Position numbers and translations under genes: made by a program. Below are positions 26,947-34,996 of a stretch of 46,535 nucleotides of DNA, in pieces. The DNA comes from Deltaproteobacteria bacterium (GTDB taxonomy: Bacteria > Myxococcota > Myxococcia > Myxococcales > 40CM-4-68-19): NCBI GenBank assembly GCA_005879315.1, contig VBLC01000062.1, positions 1 to 46,535 on the forward strand. The letters are read 5' to 3'. Numbering within the stretch: the stretch's first letter is position 1; each line of letters opens with the position of its first letter. The notes under the pieces were generated by a model, which had not been told where the DNA came from, searched no databases, and worked only from the letters and a program-made list of their open reading frames with translations.

Positions 26947-27153
26947 CTTCATCAGCTTGCAAATCGTCTCTTTTGAGGACTTCACAAAAGGAGCGGCGGG
27001 GCCCTCAACCTCTGCGGGGAGGTATCCAGCCGGACGCCTCGCCGACGATGCGGCGGACGCTTCTCGAAACAGTGCAGCGCGGCGAGCCCAGGGTCAGCGG
27101 CAGGCCTTGCAAGGCGCGTCCAGGAAGAGGATCGGCGCCATCGCGGCGCGCGA

Positions 27154-27465
27154 TCATCGCTTCGGCAGCGACTCCGTGAAGACGGTGGCGAACTCGGGCG
27201 CGACCCGAACGAATCGCACGCCCACGCGCGAGGGCAAGCGCAGGCGCAGATCTCCCGGCTTCACCCAGCGAACGTCGCCGACGTACTCGAAATCGCGGCC
27301 CTCGATGGTGATGGTGCCCTCGACAGTGGTCGCCGGAGAGACCGCCCTCATCAACTCAGCGCAGAATCCGCTCAGGTTCACATTGGTCGTGAAGGCAGGG
27401 CGGCCTTCGAAGAGGACCCGCAGTCTCCGCCGATGTCGGGCTTCCTTCCGCGTGTTCGGTGTCAT
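27154..27465 (-). CDS. PilZ-domain protein (possible c-di-GMP effector)
   Basis: The 103-residue product matches the PilZ fold: an N-terminal basic 'RKEARHRRRLRV' (RxxxR-like motif), 'TTNVNLSGFCAELM' (related to the D/N-x-S-x-x-G motif but with the Gly shifted), a conserved 'VGDVRW' and 'LPSRVGVRFVRV'. PilZ proteins bind cyclic di-GMP. Because the second motif is degenerate, binding is not certain. It lies between the two GH114 genes and overlaps no other gene. The stretch 26947-27153 holds no recognisable gene. Confidence 0.75.
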   Translation of the reverse strand: MTPNTRKEARHRRRLRVLFEGRPAFTTNVNLSGFCAELMRAVSPATTVEGTITIEGRDFEYVGDVRWVKPGDLRLRLPSRVGVRFVRVAPEFATVFTESLPKR

Positions 27466-27476
27466 GGTCGGACGGC

Positions 27477-27623
27477 TTAGTCCCGGCAGTAGAACCTGTC
27501 CGTGCGAAGTGTCACGTCGCGACTGGCTGCGGAGAGTGCGACACCGTCCAAGTCGCGCCGGCGCTGCGGCGCTCGTTCATCCTGACGAACGTCAATCTAG
27601 ACGGGTGGCGCATGCCCTTCCCG
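27477..27623 (+). pseudogene. C-terminal remnant of a third GH114 gene
   Basis: The frame includes 'KCHVATGCGEC' and 'RRSFILTNVNLDGWRMPFP', which align with the end of the intact GH114 lipoprotein just downstream ('VFHVEYTSTC', 'GHSLILKNLNLDAWRAVCP'). Only the last quarter of the domain is left and there is no catalytic Asp. It probably arose by duplication of the neighbouring gene followed by deletion. Confidence 0.6.
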
Positions 27624-27724
27624 AAACAGCTCACGTCAAAAATGCGGAAGTCGGAAATGCCACCGTCGCGTCCTTGAAACCCACTGTCCTGCGTCGTTAG
27701 CACCCCAGGCTAGCGGAGGAAACC

Positions 27725-28645
27725 ATGCTCTTGCCACTTCGCGCAGCTCCCCGGTACCCGACGACTCTCTTGGCAACGTGCGCGCTCGCGCTTCTGGCCT
27801 GTGGTGGCGGCCAAGTCTCGACGCAAGATGGTGGCAGCGCGGGCGCAGGCTCGCCCGATAGCGGCGTAGGGGCGCCCGATGCCGGCGCGGGGAGACCTGA
27901 TGCCGGCGGATTGCCGCCCGATGCCGGCGCGGGGTCGCTCGACGGCGGCGTCCTCGCAGGGATCTGGCATCCGCCGACCGGGACTACCTTTCAGTTGCAA
28001 CTGACCGGCACGATCGACACGACGGTCAGCGCGACGATGTACGACATCGACCTGTTCGACGTCCCGCAGTCGACCCTCGATGGTCTGCATACCAAGGGAC
28101 GCATCGTCATTTGCTACTTCAGCGCCGGGACGTATGAGAACTGGCGCTCCGATGCCTCCAGCTTTCCCAGCAGCGCGATCGGCAACCCCGTCGCCGGCTG
28201 GGCGGGGGAGTGGTGGGTCGACACCCGGAACTCCACGGTCCGCTCGATCATGAAGGCGCGAATGGATCTCGCCGTGCAGAAGAAGTGCGACGGGGTCGAT
28301 CCCGACAACGTGGATGGTTATACCAACGGCCCCGGGTTCCCTCTCACTGCCACCACCCAACTCGATTACAACCGCTTCCTCGCCGCCGAAGCGCACGCTC
28401 GCGGCCTCTCGGTCGGGCTCAAGAATGACGTCGGCCAGGTCACCGATCTCGCGTCCAGCTTCGACTGGGCCCTCAACGAGGAATGCTCGAAATACTCCGA
28501 GTGCGCCACGCTGCAGCCCTTCGTCCAGGCCGCCAAGGCCGTCTTCCACGTCGAGTACACCAGCACCTGCCCCGCGCCGATCTCGGGGCACTCGCTCATC
28601 CTGAAGAACCTCAACCTGGATGCCTGGCGAGCGGTCTGCCCGTAA
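27725..28645 (+). CDS. GH114-family lipoprotein glycosidase
   Basis: The 306-residue precursor starts at ATG 27725 after GGAGG. A lipoprotein signal with lipobox LLAC (Cys 26) predicts anchoring in the outer membrane. A low-complexity linker of repeated Pro-Asp-Ala-Gly units (about 44-76) separates it from the GH114 catalytic domain, which has 'IVICYFSAGTYENWRSDA', 'DPDNVDGYTN' and 'LNEECSKYSEC'. Catalytic-type Asp and Glu are conserved with the minus-strand paralogue at 26006-26899. The enzyme would act on a galactosaminoglycan-like polymer at the cell surface. Confidence 0.87.
   Translation: MLLPLRAAPRYPTTLLATCALALLACGGGQVSTQDGGSAGAGSPDSGVGAPDAGAGRPDAGGLPPDAGAGSLDGGVLAGIWHPPTGTTFQLQLTGTIDTTVSATMYDIDLFDVPQSTLDGLHTKGRIVICYFSAGTYENWRSDASSFPSSAIGNPVAGWAGEWWVDTRNSTVRSIMKARMDLAVQKKCDGVDPDNVDGYTNGPGFPLTATTQLDYNRFLAAEAHARGLSVGLKNDVGQVTDLASSFDWALNEECSKYSECATLQPFVQAAKAVFHVEYTSTCPAPISGHSLILKNLNLDAWRAVCP
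27853..27950. repeat. imperfect tandem repeat coding the PDAG linker
   Basis: CCCGATGCCGGCGCGGGG-like units recur about every 21-27 bases inside the lipoprotein gene and encode the Pro-Asp-Ala-Gly linker. They are low complexity and prone to length change. Confidence 0.65.
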
Positions 28646-28652
28646 CCCAGAG

Positions 28653-29453
28653 TCATCGGTTCGACAATCGCGCACCTTCGCTGGTGGGCCGCCAGCGCAA
28701 GAGATGTCTCTCGGTGACGGTGACGATCCAGTCGAGCAGCAGCGCGAAGGCGGTCAAGACGAGGATGCCGGCGAAGACGGTGTTGATGTCGAAGGCGCCC
28801 TCCGCCTGGAGGATGAGGTAGCCGACGCCGGCGGCGGAGCCGAGATACTCGCCGACCACCGCGCCGACGAAGGCCATGCCCACCGAGGTGTGCAGGCTGG
28901 AGAAGACCCAGCTCGTCGCCGAGGGCAGGTAGATGTGGCGCAGCAGATCGCGGCGCGTGGCGCCGAGCATGCGCGCGTTGGAGAGCACGACCGGGCTCAC
29001 TTCCTTCACGCCCTGGTAGACGTTGAAGAAGACGATGAAGAAGACCAGCGTGATGCCGAGTGCGACCTTGGAGAGGATGCCCAGCCCGAACCAGACGGCG
29101 AAGATCGGCGCGAGGATCACGCGCGGCATCGCGTTTGCGCCTTTGATGTAGGGATCGAGCAGGCTGGAGGCGGCGGGCGCGAGAGCGAGCCAGAGGCCTG
29201 TCGCGAGGCCGAGCAGTGTGCCGCAGCCGAAGGCGAGCACCGTCTCGAGCAGCGTGATGGCCAGGTGCTTGTAGATCTTGCCGCTCGCGAACCAGCGCGC
29301 GGCCTTCTCCAGCACCAGGAGCGGCGAGCCGAAGAAGAAGCGCGGCAAGAGGCCAGACTCGGTGAGCGCGTGCCAGATCGCGAAGAGCGCGAGCAAGAAG
29401 ACCAGCCGGTAGAGGATCATCAGCGGGCCGCTAGGCGTGCTTCTGCCGGACAT
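28653..29453 (-). CDS. ABC transporter permease, NitT/TauT (SsuC-like) type
   Basis: The 266-residue product has six predicted membrane helices and the permease EAA-type loop around 'NARMLGATRRDLLRHIYLP'. It is the inner-membrane channel of the importer with the ATPase and binding protein upstream. ATG 29453 overlaps the ATPase 3' end; ATG 29420 is an alternative. The family transports sulfonates, nitrate, taurine, thiamine precursors or aromatic compounds; the substrate is unknown. Confidence 0.9.
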   Translation of the reverse strand: MSGRSTPSGPLMILYRLVFLLALFAIWHALTESGLLPRFFFGSPLLVLEKAARWFASGKIYKHLAITLLETVLAFGCGTLLGLATGLWLALAPAASSLLDPYIKGANAMPRVILAPIFAVWFGLGILSKVALGITLVFFIVFFNVYQGVKEVSPVVLSNARMLGATRRDLLRHIYLPSATSWVFSSLHTSVGMAFVGAVVGEYLGSAAGVGYLILQAEGAFDINTVFAGILVLTAFALLLDWIVTVTERHLLRWRPTSEGARLSNR

Positions 29454-30273
29454 GGCTCTTCAGGACCTCCGCCTTGAGCAGCTCCCAGATCTTCCTGTGC
29501 AGCTCGAGGAAGCGCTTGGTCATCCTCACTTCGGAGACATCGCGCGGGCGCGCGAGATCGATGGCGAACTCGCCGATCGGGCCGGCGGCCGGCCCGGCCG
29601 AGAGCACCACCACGCGGTCGGAGAGCGAGATGGCCTCTTCCAGATCGTGGGTGATGAAGAGCACCGACTTGCGGTCGCTCGACCAGAGCTCGAGCAGCTC
29701 GTTCTCCATCAGCTCGCGCGTCTGCGCATCGAGGGCGCTGAAGGGCTCGTCCATCAGGATGATCTTGGGATCGAGGATGAGCGTCTGGGCGAGAGCCACG
29801 CGCTTGCGCATTCCGCCCGAGAGCTGGTGAGGATAGCGGTTGCCGAAGCCCGCAAGTCCTACGCGCTCGAGCCAATGTTGCGCCCGCTCCGTCCTCTCCG
29901 CGCGATCGACACCGTGGAACTGCAGTCCGGCGGCGATGTTGTCGAGGGCGCTGCGCCAGGGGATGAGCGCGTCGGCCTGGAAGAGATAGCCGGCGTCCCT
30001 GTTGAGCCCGCGGAGCGGCGCGCCCTCGACCAGCACGGAACCGGAAGTCGGGGCCATCAGGCCGGCCGCTACGTTGAGCAGCGTCGACTTTCCGCAGCCG
30101 GTCGGTCCGATCAGCGAGACGAACTCTCCCTTGCCGACGCGCACCGACGCCTCGCGGACCGCCGTGTAAGGCTGGTCGTCCCGGGCCGCCGCCGGAAAGG
30201 TGCAAGTGATGCTCTCGAGCGCGAGCGCAGGCGGCTCCGACCGGACCATCGGCCGGGCACTCGCCTCGGTCAC
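29431..30273 (-). CDS. ABC transporter ATPase, NitT/TauT (SsuB-like) type
   Basis: The 280-residue product has Walker A 'GPTGCGKST', Q-loop 'LFQADALIPW', the signature 'LSGGMRKRVALA', Walker B 'ILMDEPFSALD' and H-loop 'FITHD'. It couples ATP hydrolysis to import by the adjacent permease. GTG 30273 was chosen because it overlaps the stop of the binding protein gene (30270-30273); a later ATG (30249) is possible. The frame is open far upstream but not coding. Confidence 0.92.
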   Translation of the reverse strand: MTEASARPMVRSEPPALALESITCTFPAAARDDQPYTAVREASVRVGKGEFVSLIGPTGCGKSTLLNVAAGLMAPTSGSVLVEGAPLRGLNRDAGYLFQADALIPWRSALDNIAAGLQFHGVDRAERTERAQHWLERVGLAGFGNRYPHQLSGGMRKRVALAQTLILDPKIILMDEPFSALDAQTRELMENELLELWSSDRKSVLFITHDLEEAISLSDRVVVLSAGPAAGPIGEFAIDLARPRDVSEVRMTKRFLELHRKIWELLKAEVLKSHVRQKHA

Positions 30274-31283
30274 TTCGACTTCCTCTTCGCCGCCTCTTCG
30301 ACGAAACGGTTGTCGAAGGTGTTGCTCACCTCGATATTCGCCGACATCACCGACGGCTCGAAGAGCTTGAGCACCTTGTAGACGTTGCGCGCGCCCTCCA
30401 GGGTGAAGCGGCCGTCGGGCGAGTAGCCCTCGATGGCCTTCTTCAATGCCGCCTTGTAGGTCTGCTTGTCGGCAGCGTAGTAATCGCCGGGGATGGCAGC
30501 GAGCACCTGCTCGAGCGAGGATTCCCTGGCGAAGCGCAGCGCCCGCACCATCGCATTCACGATCGCTTGGGCCGTGCCGGGATATTTCTCGATGAATTCC
30601 TTCTTCGTGTAGACGCAGCTCGCGGCATAATCGCCGCCGTAGTACTTCTTCATTCCCTCCGCGGTGCGGGTATCGGCGACCGCGACCACGTCGCCGTCCA
30701 GCTCGAGCTTGGTGATCACCGGATCGAGATTGGAGATGGCGTCGATCTCGCCTTTCTTCATCGCCGCGACCGCGTTCGAGGAAGCGCCCACGCCGATGAT
30801 GGAGACGTCGTCCGGCTTGAGCCCGTCCTGCACGAGCAGCGCGTTGACGAAGAAGTTGGTGCTCGACCCCGGCGCGGTCACGCCGACCTTGAGGCCCTTC
30901 AGATCCTTGGCCGACTTGTAGGCCGCGGCCTTCGCTTTGGGGAGCGCCAGCGCGATGGCCGCGTAGCGCAGCTGCAGCACGATGCCCACCACCGGAATGC
31001 CGCGGGCCTGCATGTTGATGGTGTGCTCGAAAGAGCCGGAGACCATGTCGGCGCTGCCCCCGATCATCGCCTGCAGAGACTTGGCCCCGCCGGCGAAGTC
31101 GACGATCTCCACCTCGAGACCTTCGTCCTTGAAGTAGCCGAGATGCTCGGCGAGCGTGAGCGGCAGATAGTAGAAGAGCGTCTTGCCGCCGACCGCGATG
31201 GTGACCTGCTTCTTTTCCACGGCGGCACGGGTGCTGCCGGCAGCGAAGAGGAAGAGCGCGGCGATCCAGATTCGCGGAAGCAT
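30270..31283 (-). CDS. ABC transporter periplasmic binding protein, NitT/TauT (SsuA-like) type
   Basis: The 337-residue precursor has a cleavable signal peptide (Ala-Arg-Ala-Ala region) and the SsuA/TauA/NMT1 fold: 'FYYLPLTLAEHLGYFKDEGL', 'GGSADMVSGSFEHTI', 'KDLKGLKVGVTAPGS'. It captures a small organic molecule in the periplasm. First in a three-gene operon with ATPase and permease. Confidence 0.92.
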   Translation of the reverse strand: MLPRIWIAALFLFAAGSTRAAVEKKQVTIAVGGKTLFYYLPLTLAEHLGYFKDEGLEVEIVDFAGGAKSLQAMIGGSADMVSGSFEHTINMQARGIPVVGIVLQLRYAAIALALPKAKAAAYKSAKDLKGLKVGVTAPGSSTNFFVNALLVQDGLKPDDVSIIGVGASSNAVAAMKKGEIDAISNLDPVITKLELDGDVVAVADTRTAEGMKKYYGGDYAASCVYTKKEFIEKYPGTAQAIVNAMVRALRFARESSLEQVLAAIPGDYYAADKQTYKAALKKAIEGYSPDGRFTLEGARNVYKVLKLFEPSVMSANIEVSNTFDNRFVEEAAKRKSK

Positions 31284-31364
31284 GGGTCCTCCCCTTCAGG
31301 GAGCGAGGGAGCTGACGCTGCCATTGTCTGTCCCACGCGCGCAAGACCGAACGAGCGGAGCTGG

Positions 31365-31772
31365 TCAGCAGTCGCGGCTGTCGAGCGCCCACTCGAGGGC
31401 GCGGGGCGACGAGGCGAGGGCGCGCGCCGCCTCGGGCTCGGCGGATGCCCAGTCGAGCAGCGCATAGACGGCAGGATCGCGCCAGGGCCGATAGCCGAGC
31501 CAGGAGGGTCGCGTATAGAGGGAGGGCGGCAACTGGGTGACGCCGGGATGGTTGGCGCCCCACTCGACGAGGTCTCGTGCCTCGATGGGATGGTCGCGCA
31601 GCCATTGGCGCACCCGGGCCGCTGCGATCGGGTAGTCCCGCGCGAACAAGCACAGCTCCTGCGCAGCGTTCGGGTACTTGGCCCGCCATCTGGCCAGCTC
31701 GTCCGGGCGCTGCACTTGGCCGCCCGCGCAGGCAGCAAGCCAAAGCACTGCCGTCGCCCCGAGAATCTTCAT
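31365..31772 (-). CDS. hypothetical lipoprotein
   Basis: The 135-residue product has a short lipoprotein signal with lipobox LAAC (Cys 15). The mature part is helical and Trp-rich, with recurrent 'P-x-x-A' steps ('YPNAAQELCLFARDYPIAA', 'HPIEARDLVEW', 'PEAARALASSP') that suggest a repeat of about 15-20 residues. The family is unknown. ATG 31772 gives a normal signal. It is divergent from the 31825 gene, with about 50 bp between. Confidence 0.65.
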   Translation of the reverse strand: MKILGATAVLWLAACAGGQVQRPDELARWRAKYPNAAQELCLFARDYPIAAARVRQWLRDHPIEARDLVEWGANHPGVTQLPPSLYTRPSWLGYRPWRDPAVYALLDWASAEPEAARALASSPRALEWALDSRDC

Positions 31773-31824
31773 CGCAGGGGAGATATAGATGAATGCTGGC
31801 GCGCGCACCCCCGATGGAGGAACC

Positions 31825-32430
31825 ATGACGAATATCCTCGCTGGACTTTTTCTCGCTGCCCTGCCCGCCGTCGTCCTCGCCCAGGCGCCGGCCAACCCGC
31901 CCGTGAGAATTCGCGGCACCATCGAGAAGCTGGAGGGACAGAACCTCACCATCAAGGATCGCAGCGGTCAGAGCGTGAGCGTCAAGCTCGCAGACAATTT
32001 CATGGTGGTGGGCCTTTTCAAAGGAACCGTCGCCGACATCGGCAGCGGCAAGTTCATCGGCACCACCACGGTCGGTGAGCGCGACGGTGCGCTGGTCGCG
32101 CATGAAGTCCACATCTTTCCCGAGAACATGCGCGGCACCGGCGAGGGGCACTACGACTGGGACCTGAAGCCCAAGAGCAAGATGACCAACGCGAACGTCG
32201 CCAAGATCGTCAAGATGGCCGGCGACCAGGTCATGACCGTGCAGTACAAGGGCGGCGAGAAGCAGATCCTCGTCACCAAGGATACCGTCGTCGTGACCTA
32301 CAAGCCGGTCGACAAGAGCGAGCTCAAGCCCGGCGCGCCGGTCTTCGTCATCGCGCAGAAGCAGCCCGACGGCTCTTTGACGGCGGCGCGCGTGAACGTC
32401 GGGATGAACGGCCAGGTACCGCCGATGTGA
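31825..32430 (+). CDS. secreted beta-rich protein, possibly DUF5666-like
   Basis: The 201-residue precursor begins with a signal peptide (cleavage after Val-Leu-Ala-Gln region). Beta strands with 'VRIRGTIEKLEGQNLTIK' and 'VSVKLADNFMVVGL' suggest an OB-like or small beta-barrel periplasmic protein, with a similar strand pattern near the C-terminus. DUF5666-type proteins have this look; the match is tentative. ATG 31825 follows GGAGG. Confidence 0.65.
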   Translation: MTNILAGLFLAALPAVVLAQAPANPPVRIRGTIEKLEGQNLTIKDRSGQSVSVKLADNFMVVGLFKGTVADIGSGKFIGTTTVGERDGALVAHEVHIFPENMRGTGEGHYDWDLKPKSKMTNANVAKIVKMAGDQVMTVQYKGGEKQILVTKDTVVVTYKPVDKSELKPGAPVFVIAQKQPDGSLTAARVNVGMNGQVPPM

Positions 32431-32439
32431 AGCCCCTCA

Positions 32440-33687
32440 TCAGAGGGAGTTGAGAAAAGCGAGCAACAGCGCGCGCGAGGTGTCATCGAGCAAGCCGAAT
32501 GACGCCGCGGCTCCGTACCCCTGGCCGTCGTGCGCAATGATTGCATCGCTGAGGGTCAAGGCGCGCCCATCGTGAAGAAAGCTCGTCTGCGCCCGCAAGC
32601 CCCAGAGCGGCTGCGTGCGCATCAACTGACCGGTGGCCTGGTTCTGCGTGATGCCGTCGCCCAGCGAGCCCATGTCGTGGAGGAGGAAATCGGAGTAGGG
32701 CTGAAACTGGACGTGATCGAGCGCGCCGATGGGGCTTGCGCCCGTGATGAGCGTCGGCGTGTGACACTGGGCACAGCCGATTCCCGCGAAGATGATTTCG
32801 CCCATCACCTCGTCGAATCCCACCGGCCCGCGCGGAGGCGGCGCGAGAAGCTGCATGAAGTTGGTGAAGTTCTGCACGTCGCTGCCGTCGTCATTGAGAG
32901 CGGGAGCGGGATTGCACGACAGCGGATGTCCGTCGGCGGTGGAGCAATCGCCTTGCGGGCAGCTCTCGTTGGGGAAGGAAGGGTTGGTCACGCCCATCTC
33001 GTTGAGGTAAGCGTCGCCACCGAAAACGTGCAGGGTGGGCACCTGCGCCTTCCAGCCGAACCGGCCGATCGCCGGCTGGCCAGTGTCCACGTTGATGAGA
33101 GTGCTGAGGACGCCCGCAGTATCAGGAAAGAGGGTGTTCTCGAACGTGGAGAGCGCGACCAGCGTGCTGTCGGGGACCGCATCCACCAGCCCCAGCCCGA
33201 AGAGCGGGATCGAGCGGCGCCCCGTCATGACGTTGGCGTCGTCCGGCACGGTCTCGGGAACGAACACCAGGTTCTGGCAATACGGCGTCGGAACGATTCC
33301 GGCGGCAGTGAGATAAGGCGCCGCCGCGCCGATGGCGTGATCCTGCATCAGCGAACCGCCTTCGTTCACGAGCGGGTCGAATTGGTGTCCACCGTGGAAA
33401 GACATGCCGAAGCGCGTCTCTAGCCGTTCGGTGGTGCCGCCGGCCGCGCCGTTCGCCGCACCCCCGGCCGGCCCGAGATGGCAGGCGAGACACGAGTTCT
33501 CGTTGAAGATCGGCCCGAGGCCGTCGGCCGGCGTCTCCATCTTGACGAAGGCCGCCTTGCCGTTCTGGAACGCGGTCTGTTGCGCGGGAGTGAGACCGGG
33601 AAGAGGATCTCCGAAATCCGTGGCCGAAGAACCGGTCGCAACCATCGCCGCTGCGAGCACACCGCTCCGTATCGTCTTCGTGAACAT
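32440..33687 (-). CDS. DUF1111-type di-haem c oxidoreductase (thiol oxidoreductase-like)
   Basis: The 415-residue precursor has a signal peptide and two c-type haem motifs, CLACH (66-70) and CAQCH (305-309). 'GWKAQVPTLHVFGGDAY' and 'PLWGLRAQTSFLHDGRA' are signatures of the DUF1111 di-haem family, relatives of cytochrome c peroxidases, so it is probably periplasmic and redox-active. No haem-export or partner cytochrome is adjacent. The 5' side (33688-33957) is AT-rich, as for a promoter. Confidence 0.88.
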   Translation of the reverse strand: MFTKTIRSGVLAAAMVATGSSATDFGDPLPGLTPAQQTAFQNGKAAFVKMETPADGLGPIFNENSCLACHLGPAGGAANGAAGGTTERLETRFGMSFHGGHQFDPLVNEGGSLMQDHAIGAAAPYLTAAGIVPTPYCQNLVFVPETVPDDANVMTGRRSIPLFGLGLVDAVPDSTLVALSTFENTLFPDTAGVLSTLINVDTGQPAIGRFGWKAQVPTLHVFGGDAYLNEMGVTNPSFPNESCPQGDCSTADGHPLSCNPAPALNDDGSDVQNFTNFMQLLAPPPRGPVGFDEVMGEIIFAGIGCAQCHTPTLITGASPIGALDHVQFQPYSDFLLHDMGSLGDGITQNQATGQLMRTQPLWGLRAQTSFLHDGRALTLSDAIIAHDGQGYGAAASFGLLDDTSRALLLAFLNSL

Positions 33688-33957
33688 GAGGACCCCTTCT
33701 CGATTTGAAATTGCATTTCGCGGAACGGATCGGAGAAGTCGGAGCGCGGCCAGCAGTAAGCAGCCTGCGCATCAGCGTCAATCCGCTCGATACCTTAGGA
33801 AATAAAGCATACCTTCGATATGTAGGTGATTACATCGTCCCGAGCATCAAGAATGAGCCGTCAACAATGATGGTTGAAATCAGCAATCAATGACGTTCTG
33901 CGCAGAGTCATCATTTTTCCCCGTTGCATCGACGGAAAGTCGTGGTCCAATGCAATC
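33688..33957. other. AT-rich intergenic region between divergent genes
   Basis: No gene is seen here. The stretch about 33780-33930 is clearly more AT-rich than its surroundings and probably holds the promoters of the di-haem oxidoreductase (minus) and Nudix (plus) genes. It contains a 10 bp palindrome TCTGCGCAGA at 33897-33906. Confidence 0.5.
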
Positions 33958-34920
33958 ATGACGTACGTCCGGCTGGCGGGCGGAATCCTCTGGCGTGAAG
34001 TCCCCCAAGGGATGCGGCTGGCGCTGATCCACCGGCCGCGGCAGGCGGACTGGAGCCTCCCCAAGGGCCGAGTCGACGAGGGAGAGACGTGGGAAGAGGC
34101 CGCGTTGCGCGAGGTGGAAGAGGAGACGGGTTGCCAGGCGCGGATCTCCTCTTTCGCCGGCGCCGCCATCTATGTCCCGCGCCGCGCTCCGCGGCTCGTC
34201 CTCTACTGGCACATGTTGCTGCAGCGCGAAGATCGCTTCGAGGCGAACAAGGAAGTCGACGAGCTGATCTGGCTCTCGCCCGCCGACGCCCTGGCCCGCC
34301 TCGATTCCGAGAGTGAGCGCCGGCTGGTGCAGCGGTCCACGGCGCCGGCTGCGGCCGGCCCCACGTCGACGACGGGTTCGCTTTTTGCGGGGGTCGCCGC
34401 GGCCCGGGCGGAGATTCTCCGTCGCATCTTCGCCCTTCCCGCAGACGGCAGCACGGCCGGCTTGGGGCCGGCGCTCGATCTGCTCGACCGCGCCGAAGAG
34501 GCCTCGGGGCGGGGCGAATCACAGGAGGCAACAGCTCTCGCCGCCGAGGCGAGGCGGATGGGTCTGCTCTCGCTGACGGAGCCGGAGCTCTCTCTGCGTG
34601 CACGCGAGCTCCGCGAGGAAGCCCGCGCGCTGGTCCCCTGGCGGCGCCGGGCCATCCGCCGGCTCTTGCCAAAGGACGAGAAGCCATCTCCCGAAGCCGT
34701 GCACCTCGCCGCCGAGCTGCGCGACCAGGACGTCGAGCAGGCGAGGAGGCCCGCCAGGCTGGCGCCGGCGCTCTGCACGGCCACGCTGGCCGCGCTCGCA
34801 CTGGTCCTCTGGCTCGTCCCACCGGCAGCTCGCGGCTACACCCTGTGGGCGGCGCTGTGCGGTTCCCTGGCTGGCGCAGCCGTGGCGGCGCTCTACGCCT
34901 GGCGCTCCGGCGCGAGATAG
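33958..34920 (+). CDS. Nudix hydrolase fused to a C-terminal membrane anchor
   Basis: The first 120 residues are a Nudix domain with the complete box G37 to G58 ([20 protein letters not shown] followed by TG), which binds metal and cleaves nucleoside diphosphate-X compounds. Residues 130-265 are helical with no known domain. Two membrane helices follow (about 268-288 and 294-314) and the protein ends in a basic tail. An anchored Nudix enzyme of this kind is unusual. ATG 33958 is chosen as the Nudix domain begins soon after; no strong Shine-Dalgarno is seen, so a leaderless or weak start is possible. Confidence 0.82.
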   Translation: MTYVRLAGGILWREVPQGMRLALIHRPRQADWSLPKGRVDEGETWEEAALREVEEETGCQARISSFAGAAIYVPRRAPRLVLYWHMLLQREDRFEANKEVDELIWLSPADALARLDSESERRLVQRSTAPAAAGPTSTTGSLFAGVAAARAEILRRIFALPADGSTAGLGPALDLLDRAEEASGRGESQEATALAAEARRMGLLSLTEPELSLRARELREEARALVPWRRRAIRRLLPKDEKPSPEAVHLAAELRDQDVEQARRPARLAPALCTATLAALALVLWLVPPAARGYTLWAALCGSLAGAAVAALYAWRSGAR

Positions 34921-34996
34921 CGGCTCCCACCGTCTCCTACAAAGGTCGCTCCCGGATTTTGCGGAGCCGGATCAGCCATGCGATGGATCGGAGGAG

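Noticed and set aside
29431-32151. 906-codon frame including the ATPase
   Set aside because: Only the ATPase portion (from GTG 30273) is coding; the upstream part overlaps the binding protein gene in another frame.
33705-33893. 62-codon frame in the AT-rich gap
   Set aside because: No ribosome binding site, no homology signal, and it spans a likely promoter region.
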